This document shows, in pieces, positions 30,972 through 38,211 of a stretch of 38,211 nt of DNA. Positions within the stretch are counted from its first letter, which is position 1; each line of letters opens with the position of its first letter. The notes below the pieces were generated by a model. It was not told the origin of the DNA and made no database searches. It saw only the letters and a program-made list of their open reading frames with translations. This DNA comes from Pseudomonadota bacterium (GTDB lineage Bacteria; Pseudomonadota; Gammaproteobacteria; Burkholderiales; Casimicrobiaceae): NCBI GenBank assembly GCA_021784125.1, contig JAJXTF010000005.1, forward strand, positions 1 to 38,211. The letters are read 5' to 3'. The position numbers were made by a program, and so were the translations under genes.

Positions 30972-32350
30972 GCGCCGGCGAGGGCATCGAGCAGCTTCCC
31001 GTGCACGCCGCCGAAAGCGCCGTTGCTCATCACCAGCACGTGGTCGCCCGATCGGGCGTCGCCAGCGACGGCGCGCACCAGCGCATCGAGATCGTCGAAG
31101 ACTTGCGCGCGCGAGCCCAGAGGCGCCAGCGCCGATCCCGCGTCCCAGCCGAGATTCGCCGCGTAGCAGTAGACGCGATCGGCCTGGGCCAGCGACTCGG
31201 GCAGTGCCGCCTTCATCGTGCCGAGCTTCATCGTGTTCGACCGGGGCTCGAGCACGGCGAGGATGCGCCCCGCCGGCTGCGACTTGCGCAGGCCGTCCAG
31301 CGTCGTCGCGATCGCGGTCGGGTGGTGGGCGAAATCGTCGTAGACCGCGACGCCGTTCGCCTGCCCGCGCAACTCCATCCGGCGCCTGACGCCGCGGAAC
31401 GATGCCAGCGCCGCGATCCCCGCGGCCATCGGAACCCCGACGTGCCGCGCTGCGGCGAGCGCGGCCAGCGCGTTCATGCGATTGTGGCGCCCCGGCAGCG
31501 CGATCTGCAGCGTCCCGGCAGGGACGCCGCGCTGTGCGATCGCGCCATCGTCGGCAATCGTCCACTCCGGAAGCGGCAGTCCGGAGGCGCGCGGCAACTC
31601 TGCGGGCGGCGTCGCGCCGAAGCGCTCGACTTCGCTCCACAGTCCGCGCGAGAACACCCGCGCGATGCTCGCCTCGTCGCCGTTGGCGATGATCCGCCCG
31701 TCGCCCGGCACCGTGCGGACCAGGTGGTGGAACTGGTTCTCGATCGCGGCCAGGTCGGGGAAGATGTCGGCGTGGTCGAACTCGAGGTTGTTCAGGATCG
31801 CGGTGCGCGGCCGGTAGTGGACGAATTTCGACCGCTTGTCGAAGAACGCCGTGTCGTACTCGTCGGCCTCGATGACGAAGAACGGGCTGTCGGTCAGGCG
31901 CGCCGAGACGTCGAAATCCAGCGGCACCCCGCCGATCAGGAAACCCGGCTGGAGTCCCGCATGGTCGAGAATCCGGGAGAGCATCGCCGATGTGGTCGTC
32001 TTTCCGTGGGTTCCAGCGACAGCGAGCACCCACTTACCGGCCAGAACATTCTCGTAGAGCCACTGCGGCCCCGAACTGTAGGGCAACCCGCGGTTCAGGA
32101 TCGCCTCGATCAGGGGATTGCCGCGGGAGACGACGTTGCCGACCACGAAGGCATCGGCGCCGCGCGCGACCCCGTCGAGTTGCGCGGCAGCGAAACCCTC
32201 GGTCAGCCCGATCCCCAGCGCCTCGAGTTGGGTCGACATCGGCGGATAGGGATTGGCGTCGCAGCCGGTGACCGCATGCCCGGCCTGGCGCGCGATCGCC
32301 GCGACGCCGCCCATGAACGTGCCGCAAATGCCGAGGATGTGCAGGTGCAT
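30968..32350 (-). CDS. mpl: UDP-N-acetylmuramate:L-alanyl-gamma-D-glutamyl-meso-diaminopimelate ligase
   Basis: MHLHILGICGTFMGGVAAIARQAGHAVTGCDANPYPPMSTQLEALGI; AVAGTHGKTTTSAML; VYDDFAHHPTAIATTL. Confidence 0.94.
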   Translation of the reverse strand: MHLHILGICGTFMGGVAAIARQAGHAVTGCDANPYPPMSTQLEALGIGLTEGFAAAQLDGVARGADAFVVGNVVSRGNPLIEAILNRGLPYSSGPQWLYENVLAGKWVLAVAGTHGKTTTSAMLSRILDHAGLQPGFLIGGVPLDFDVSARLTDSPFFVIEADEYDTAFFDKRSKFVHYRPRTAILNNLEFDHADIFPDLAAIENQFHHLVRTVPGDGRIIANGDEASIARVFSRGLWSEVERFGATPPAELPRASGLPLPEWTIADDGAIAQRGVPAGTLQIALPGRHNRMNALAALAAARHVGVPMAAGIAALASFRGVRRRMELRGQANGVAVYDDFAHHPTAIATTLDGLRKSQPAGRILAVLEPRSNTMKLGTMKAALPESLAQADRVYCYAANLGWDAGSALAPLGSRAQVFDDLDALVRAVAGDARSGDHVLVMSNGAFGGVHGKLLDALAGA

Positions 32351-32462
32351 CTGAGCGTACCGCCCGACGGGTTGGAAGCGGCGCATTATCGCCGAGCGCC
32401 GCCATCCCTGCGCTGCACCGCAACCAAACCTCTCCCGGGCACGGCACATTCCTTGCGTAGGA

Positions 32463-35252
32463 GTGAATCACCGTTCCCGCCGGATCGTGGCTTCGCACCC
32501 GAGCGCCGTGCCCCTGGATCGCCATCCCGCCCCCGTCGTCGCCTTCCGCGCCGGCATCAGCCTGCGCCTGATGCTGCTCGTGCTGGCGCTGGGATTGCCG
32601 TTCATCGTCTATGTCAGCCTCAGCGCGATGCGCCAGGCGGCGACCGACCGGGACGAAGCGAGGGAGCGGATGGTCTCGCTGGCGCGGCTGGTTGCCGCCC
32701 GCGTCGACGATTACGTGAGCGACATGGCGGGCACGCTTGCACTGTCCAGCCATGGCGTGACCCCCGACGCGGCGTACACGGCGGCCAACGACGCCTACCT
32801 GCAGAGCCTTCGCGACGAGCTTCCGCCGTCGATGAAAGACATCGGCGTATGGACCCTCGACGGACATGACGTCGGGACGCTGGACCGCGCGCGCGGCGCC
32901 GACCCCGACATCGCCGACCGCCCCGATTTCCGCGCAGCGCTGGCGACCCGCAAGCTCTCGATCGACGGCCCGCGCCGCGCCGCCGCAAACGGCGGGCCCG
33001 TCGCGTACTTCGCGCATCCGCTGCAGGACGGCGACGGCCGGATGCGGGGGGTCGTGACCGCGTCGTCGCGGCTCACCGAGCTCGCCGGCCTGCTCGACGC
33101 CAAGGGCGTCGCGCCCGCCCATACCGTGGTCACGCTGGTCAACGCCGCGGGCATCGTCCTCGCCCGCAACCGGGACCCCGCGGCATGGATAGGCCGGCGA
33201 TTTCCCGACGCCTTCGACACCCCGGCGGGAACGGCTGCGCAGACGGGGACCGGCGCTGTCGAGCGCGGCGATGCGAACGGCGAGCCGCTGCTGATCTCCT
33301 ACGCGACACCGTCGCGTGCGCCGTGGCGCGTGTACGTCGAGACGCCGGCGACGGCAATGCCGTCCTCGTCGCGACTGGGCGTGACCGAGACGGTCCTGCT
33401 GGGATTGGCGGCATTGGCGCTGGGCGTCGTGTTTGCGTTCCATTCGGGGACCCGGATCGCCCGCCCGCTGCGCCAGCTCGCTTCCGATGCCGCGCGCTTC
33501 GCGCGGGGGGACCTGTCGCACCGGACGGGCGTCGGCGGCGACGACGAGCTCGGGGTGCTCGCGAGCACGCTCAACCGGATGGCGCAGACGCTGCAGGAGC
33601 GAACCGTCGCCCTGGAGGGCAAATCCGCCGAGTTGCAGCGCACCGCCGCGAACCTGCAGCTGATCACCTCCAACGTCCCGGTGCTGATCACCTACATCGA
33701 CGCGGAGCACCGGTTCCGCTTCGTCAATGCCTACGCCCGCGAGATCTTCGGCGTCGCCCCCGAGAAGTTCATCGGCCGCACGCTCACCGACATGGTCGGC
33801 GCCGAGGTGTTCGCGCGCATCGAGGGGCGGATACGCGACGTTCAGGGGGGGCTGCCACAGACCTTCGAGACGAGCTTCTCGCCGTCGGGCGAGGCGCCGT
33901 ATTTCATGGTCAGCGCGTTCCCGGACTACGGCGACGAACGCGAGGTCCGCGGCGCCTACGTCGTCTGCCAGGACATCACGCGGCGCAAGGAAGTCGAGGA
34001 CGCACTGGCCGAGTCGGAGCACCGGATGCGCACCATCGCCGACACCGTCCCGGCGCTGATCGCGCAGCTTTCGGTCGACGAGGAGTACCTTTTCGTGAAC
34101 GCGCGCTCGCGGGACCTGTACGGCCTGCCGCCCGAAGCGGTCGTGGGCCGGCACGTCGCCGACTTCCTGAGCCCGGAGGCCTACGCGCAGACCCAACCCT
34201 ACATGGAGCGCGTGAAGGCAGGGGAACGCACGCGCTTCCAGCGCACGATGCTGCGCGACGGCCGCGAGCACCACGAGCTGGTCGACTACATCCCGGACCG
34301 CGACGCGCAGGGCAATGTCGTCGGCATCTATGCGCTGATGCAGGACGTGACCGACGTGCAGGAAGCGCGGGTCAGGGTCGAGGAGAGCGAGCGGCGCCTG
34401 CGCGGCATCACCGACAACATCCCGCTGCTCGTCGGTTACATCGACCGCGAGCGTCGCTATCGATTCAACAGCCGCTACTACGAAGCCTGGCTGGGCCGCC
34501 CGCTGTCCGAGATCACCGGGCACACGGTCGAAGAAGTCCTGGGGCCGGAAGCCTGGGCAACCATGGGCGCGAAGCTCGACCGGGCGTTCGCCGGCGAGCG
34601 CGTCGACTACGACCTGGAATTCACCGACCGGGCCGGGACGCGGCACGTGCGAGGCAGCTACGTCCCGGACATCGACGCGTCGGGCCAGGTCGTCGGCGTC
34701 TACACGTCGAGCCACGACGTCACGCCGCTTAAGGAAGCCGAGCAGGCGCTCGAGCGCCTCGCGCAGTACGACACCCTGACCGGCCTCCCCAACCGGCGGC
34801 GATTCAACGACGGCATCGCTGCGGCGCTGGCGCGGTCGCGGCGAACGGGAGCCCCGGTCGCGTTGCTGTTCCTCGACATCGACGGATTCAAGGGCATCAA
34901 CGACACGCTGGGCCACGCCGCCGGCGACGACGTGCTGCGCGAATTCGCGCGCCGGCTGTCGGCGTCGGTGCGCTCGACCGACCTCGTGGCCCGGCTGGCG
35001 GGCGACGAGTTCGTCATCGTGCTCGAAGGCACCCACGGACGCGAGGAATGCCGCTTCGTGGCCCGCAAGATCCTTGCCGCGATGCGCGGCGAGATCCACG
35101 CGGGCACGACGCCCTTGCGGGTGACGACGAGCATCGGCATCGCGCTCGGCCAGGGCGCCTCCACGACCGCCGAAGGACTGCTCAAGCGGGCCGACAGCGC
35201 GCTCTACGCCGCCAAGCGGCAAGGCCGCGACCGCTTCGAAATAGCGATCTGA
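32463..35252 (+). CDS. Membrane diguanylate cyclase: Cache-like sensor, HAMP, three PAS domains, GGDEF
   Basis: N-terminal TM, extracytoplasmic domain, second TM, HAMP (RIARPLRQLASDAARFARGDLSHR), three PAS blocks, YDTLTGLPNRR and LAGDEF; GTG start. Confidence 0.88.
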   Translation: MNHRSRRIVASHPSAVPLDRHPAPVVAFRAGISLRLMLLVLALGLPFIVYVSLSAMRQAATDRDEARERMVSLARLVAARVDDYVSDMAGTLALSSHGVTPDAAYTAANDAYLQSLRDELPPSMKDIGVWTLDGHDVGTLDRARGADPDIADRPDFRAALATRKLSIDGPRRAAANGGPVAYFAHPLQDGDGRMRGVVTASSRLTELAGLLDAKGVAPAHTVVTLVNAAGIVLARNRDPAAWIGRRFPDAFDTPAGTAAQTGTGAVERGDANGEPLLISYATPSRAPWRVYVETPATAMPSSSRLGVTETVLLGLAALALGVVFAFHSGTRIARPLRQLASDAARFARGDLSHRTGVGGDDELGVLASTLNRMAQTLQERTVALEGKSAELQRTAANLQLITSNVPVLITYIDAEHRFRFVNAYAREIFGVAPEKFIGRTLTDMVGAEVFARIEGRIRDVQGGLPQTFETSFSPSGEAPYFMVSAFPDYGDEREVRGAYVVCQDITRRKEVEDALAESEHRMRTIADTVPALIAQLSVDEEYLFVNARSRDLYGLPPEAVVGRHVADFLSPEAYAQTQPYMERVKAGERTRFQRTMLRDGREHHELVDYIPDRDAQGNVVGIYALMQDVTDVQEARVRVEESERRLRGITDNIPLLVGYIDRERRYRFNSRYYEAWLGRPLSEITGHTVEEVLGPEAWATMGAKLDRAFAGERVDYDLEFTDRAGTRHVRGSYVPDIDASGQVVGVYTSSHDVTPLKEAEQALERLAQYDTLTGLPNRRRFNDGIAAALARSRRTGAPVALLFLDIDGFKGINDTLGHAAGDDVLREFARRLSASVRSTDLVARLAGDEFVIVLEGTHGREECRFVARKILAAMRGEIHAGTTPLRVTTSIGIALGQGASTTAEGLLKRADSALYAAKRQGRDRFEIAI

Positions 35253-35290
35253 CGCGCGTTCGGGCGAGCGCCGTCCGGCACTCGTCCGAA

Positions 35291-36937
35291 TCACCTCGGC
35301 GCGATCGGAATGCGCACCGAGACGACGACACCGCTGCCGTCGCTGCGATTGGCAACGTCGATCGACCCGCCGTGAAACTGCGCGATCATCCGCGCGACGT
35401 AGAGTCCCAGGCCCAGGTGGGCGCCGCCACCCTGCGGGCGCACCGACACCATCGAATCGAACAGCCGCGCCTGCATGCCGGCGGGCAGCGGCGGGCCGGC
35501 ATTGGACACGGCGATCCGGACGAGGTCGCCGGCGCGCTCGACGCCGATGCCGACCGGTCCGCCGCCGCGGAACTCGACGGCATTGGAGACGAGCTTGTCG
35601 AGCATCTGCGCGAGCAGGTCGGGGGCGCCCGCGACGGTCATCGGACCGTCGGCGACCGCCAGCTCGAAAGGCACCTCGGGGTAGGCGAGGCGATAGCCGT
35701 CGACACAGGAGGCAATGACGGGAACGAGGTCGTAGCGCTCGCGAGCGGCTTCCTGCAGGGCCTGCTCGAGGCGCGCCGCCTCGGTCATCCGCGTGAGGAT
35801 CGCCGACAGGCGCTGCAAGCCGCCCTGCGCGCGCTCGATGTAGATTCGCGCGTCGGAGGCCAGTGACTGCTGCTGCAGGTTCTCGAGCGACGAGCGCACG
35901 ACCGCGATCGGCGTGCGCAACTCGTGCGAAAGGCGTCCGGCCATCTTTTCCTGGTACGCCGCGTAATCGGAGAGCCTCGCCAGCACGCTCGCGAAACTGC
36001 GCGACAGGTCGCCGATCTCGTCGCGTGCATCGACGCCCGCGAACGCAGCCCGCACCCGGCCGTTCGGATCGATCGCGGCCTCCGCGTCGTCGCGCAGGCG
36101 CCGGATGCGTGACGACAGCCTCGACGCGAACAGCGTCAGCGCGGCCGAGCCGAGGAGCAGCACGGCGAGCACGATGTTGAACAGCCGCTCGAAAGCGAGG
36201 TTGCGCTCGGCGAGCACGCGGTTGGTCGTCTGCTCGACGACGACGGCGCCTTCCACGTGGTCGCCGATCCAGATGGGGTTCGCCGCCGCGACGATGACCG
36301 CCTTGCCGTCGAGGGTCCGGCGCCGGTCGAAGGTCAGGATTCCGGCCAGCGCGCCCTCGATGTCGCGTCCCTGCGGTGGCCCGCGGGCAGCGGCTTCGTC
36401 GCGGAAATCCTCGGTCGGCTGCTCGAGGAACAGCGTGTAGAGGCGGCCCAGCGTCGCGCGCTCGACCGCCTGCCAGATGGCACCCAGCGTCGAATCCGGC
36501 GCGGCCTCGGCCGGCGGCTCGCGCTTGAGCGACCCGGTGTGGGCGAGCACGGTGAGGTCGCGATCGACGACCCAGATCCGCGCGTCGATCCGCGACAACC
36601 CGCGGATGATCTGCTCGATCTCCGGGGAGGCCGACGGCGGCAGCGTCACGCCGGCACTGCCTTCCTCGGCGATGCGCTCGCGCGCGAACGATGCGATCGG
36701 GTCGGGCGGAGCGTCGAACAGCCGCGGCCGGTCGTTCAGCGCAGTGGCGATCGCCTGGGCCGTCCCCGCGAGCGCGCGGTCCTGGGCGTTCTGCAGGAAG
36801 CGCTCGATCTCGCGCGCGTACTGGAAGCCCAGCCACGGCAGCGCGAGGAAGACCGTGAGCACCAGCGCGAGCTGCGCGCGTATGCCCAGCCTCGGCGAGT
36901 ACCGCCTGATCGCGCGCGCGAGCCCGCCGTCCGCCAT
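35291..36937 (-). CDS. Sensor histidine kinase resembling the proteobacterial dedicated sortase system kinase
   Basis: LGIRAQLALVLTVFLALPWLGFQYAREIERFLQNAQDRALAGTAQAIATALNDRPRLF; H-box GRLSHELRTPIAVVRSSLENL; DKLVSNAVEF. Confidence 0.82.
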   Translation of the reverse strand: MADGGLARAIRRYSPRLGIRAQLALVLTVFLALPWLGFQYAREIERFLQNAQDRALAGTAQAIATALNDRPRLFDAPPDPIASFARERIAEEGSAGVTLPPSASPEIEQIIRGLSRIDARIWVVDRDLTVLAHTGSLKREPPAEAAPDSTLGAIWQAVERATLGRLYTLFLEQPTEDFRDEAAARGPPQGRDIEGALAGILTFDRRRTLDGKAVIVAAANPIWIGDHVEGAVVVEQTTNRVLAERNLAFERLFNIVLAVLLLGSAALTLFASRLSSRIRRLRDDAEAAIDPNGRVRAAFAGVDARDEIGDLSRSFASVLARLSDYAAYQEKMAGRLSHELRTPIAVVRSSLENLQQQSLASDARIYIERAQGGLQRLSAILTRMTEAARLEQALQEAARERYDLVPVIASCVDGYRLAYPEVPFELAVADGPMTVAGAPDLLAQMLDKLVSNAVEFRGGGPVGIGVERAGDLVRIAVSNAGPPLPAGMQARLFDSMVSVRPQGGGAHLGLGLYVARMIAQFHGGSIDVANRSDGSGVVVSVRIPIAPR

Positions 36938-36965
36938 CGTCCGCTTCGCCGCCAGGCAGCCCCGT

Positions 36966-37664
36966 TCAGGGCGCAGCGGCATCCCAGCGATAGCCGAGCC
37001 CGTAGACGGTCACGATCCGGTCGAACGCCGGGTCGAGCGCCTGGAACTTGCGGCGAATCCGCTTGATGTGCGAGGTGATCGTGCTGTCGTCGACGGTGAT
37101 CCGCGCATCGCGCATCAGGCTGTCACGATCCTTGACGTGCCCCGGGTGCCGCGCGAGCGCGTGAACCATCCAGAACTCGGTCAGCGTCAGGTCGACGCGC
37201 CTGCCGTTCCAGTGCGCGGTCAGGCGCTTCAGGTCGAGCGTCAGCGCACCGCGCTGCTGGACGTCCTCGGCGGAGGAGGTCGACTGCGAGAGCTCGCTGC
37301 GGCGGAACAGCGCGGCGATCCGCGCGACCAGGTGCGGCAGGCTCGCATCCTTGGTCAGGTAATCGTCGGCGCCGAGCCTCAGACCGGCGACGATGTCGAA
37401 ATCCGAATCGCGCGCCGACAGGAAGATGATGGGGACGCCGGCGGACAGCGCGCGCAGTTCGCGGCAGAGGTCGAATCCGCCGTCGATGTCGTCGCCGAGC
37501 CCCACGTCGATCAGCGCGAGGTCGGGAAGGCGGGTGCGGAATGCGTCGAGCGCGCTCGCCCGATCGGCCCAGGTCGCGACCTCGTAGCCGTGGCGACGCA
37601 ACGCGTCGGCGACGTTGTCGCGCAATGCGGGTTCATCCTCGACGATGGCGATGCGGCGGCTCAC
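36966..37664 (-). CDS. OmpR-type response regulator resembling the proteobacterial dedicated sortase system regulator
   Basis: RRIAIVEDEPALRDNVADALRRHGYEV; GADDYLTKDASLPHLVARIAALFRR; TLTEFWMVHALARHPGHVKDRDSLMRDARITVDDSTITSHIKRIRRKFQ; GTG start. Confidence 0.85.
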   Translation of the reverse strand: MSRRIAIVEDEPALRDNVADALRRHGYEVATWADRASALDAFRTRLPDLALIDVGLGDDIDGGFDLCRELRALSAGVPIIFLSARDSDFDIVAGLRLGADDYLTKDASLPHLVARIAALFRRSELSQSTSSAEDVQQRGALTLDLKRLTAHWNGRRVDLTLTEFWMVHALARHPGHVKDRDSLMRDARITVDDSTITSHIKRIRRKFQALDPAFDRIVTVYGLGYRWDAAAP

Positions 37665-37690
37665 CAGCGCGATTCTGCCATCCCTTCGAC

Positions 37691-37746
37691 CGCGACCCTG
37701 CGACCACCGCACGCGCGACCCTGCGACCACCGCACGCGCGAACCTG
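37691..37746. repeat. 23-bp tandem repeat, two perfect copies plus a partial third
   Basis: CGCGACCCTGCGACCACCGCACG at 37691-37713 and 37714-37736, then CGCGAACCTG. Confidence 0.95.
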
Positions 37747-37948
37747 CCATCGGTCCCGCCATCGCTTGACGCCGATCCTGCCGGCGACGCTGCCAGTCCT
37801 TTGCCACATTTGATCCGCAGCGCGCCATGTTCGCGGCGCAGCGCCGCCGGGATCTGCGCGCCCAATGCTCCTCGGCGGAATGCGATTCGGCAGGCCGTCA
37901 CCGGGCGGCCGCAGGGGGCGCCTCGCGCCCCACCAGGATGGAGGCATC

Positions 37949-38211
37949 GTGAAGGACAGGTCACTCGCAAATCAAGGCTTGGGTCCGCGCGCATGGCGGG
38001 ATCTCGTCCGCCTGCTGGTCGAAAGCCTGGCCACCGGCGCGTTCGTGAGCGTCGTGCTGGCACTGGCGGTGTTCATCGTCGCGACGCAGGCGCGCGCGGC
38101 CGGCGGCCCGCCGACCGACGCGGCAACGCCGGCAGGCGCGGTCGAACCCCTGCTCGCGCTCGCCCTGCTCGGACTCGCGGCCGTGCTGCGCCGGCGCCAG
38201 CGCGGACGGGC
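37949..38211 (+). CDS. Hypothetical membrane protein, truncated by window end
   Basis: GTG start with GGAGG upstream; MKDRSLANQGLGPRAWRDLVRLLVESLATGAFVSVVLALAVFIVATQARAAGGPPTDAATPAGAVEPLLALALLGLAAVLRRRQRGR...; open to window edge. Confidence 0.6.
   Translation, partial: MKDRSLANQGLGPRAWRDLVRLLVESLATGAFVSVVLALAVFIVATQARAAGGPPTDAATPAGAVEPLLALALLGLAAVLRRRQRGR

Noticed and set aside
32034-36836. 1600-aa minus-strand ORF antisense to the GGDEF gene and spanning mpl/kinase regions
   Set aside because: Low-complexity Arg/Ala/Gly-rich translation typical of out-of-frame high-GC DNA; real genes in other frames have clear domain motifs.
37665-38063. N-terminal extension of the response regulator ORF (36966..38063)
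   Set aside because: Passes through tandem repeats and a repeat-like hairpin; receiver domain starts at RRIAIVEDE, consistent with GTG at 37664.

Overview
High-GC proteobacterial (probably betaproteobacterial) chromosomal window, densely coding, with about 34 supported protein genes and no visible tRNA, rRNA or CRISPR. Left to right: tail of 5-formyl-THF cyclo-ligase, MFS, aceE-aceF-rpiA, proA, CDF transporter, MFS (-), DUF924, CPA1 antiporter, nadD-rsfS-rlmH-maf-rng, two VOC proteins, then a minus-strand block (D-threonine aldolase-like, LpxO-like hydroxylase, anti-sigma/ECF sigma, COG4315 lipoprotein, mgtE, mtgA, tonB-like, RNB ribonuclease), aldo/keto reductase (+), Skp-like, 5'-nucleotidase, rocD, YqiA-like esterase and mpl (-), a Cache/HAMP/PAS/GGDEF protein (+), and a histidine kinase/response regulator pair resembling the 'proteobacterial dedicated sortase system' pair, with a divergent small membrane ORF running off the right edge. 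The most unusual signals are: (i) a palindromic GC-rich repeat embedded in frame in the AceF linker, with relatives in two intergenic regions; (ii) a 28-codon ORF with internal 60-bp-period repeats that bridges rsfS and rlmH through overlapping start/stop codons; (iii) a duplicated 24-bp palindrome-containing unit between convergent genes; (iv) the sortase-type two-component locus with 23-bp tandem repeats in its divergent intergenic region. All functional calls are by eye from translated sequence; no searches were run.
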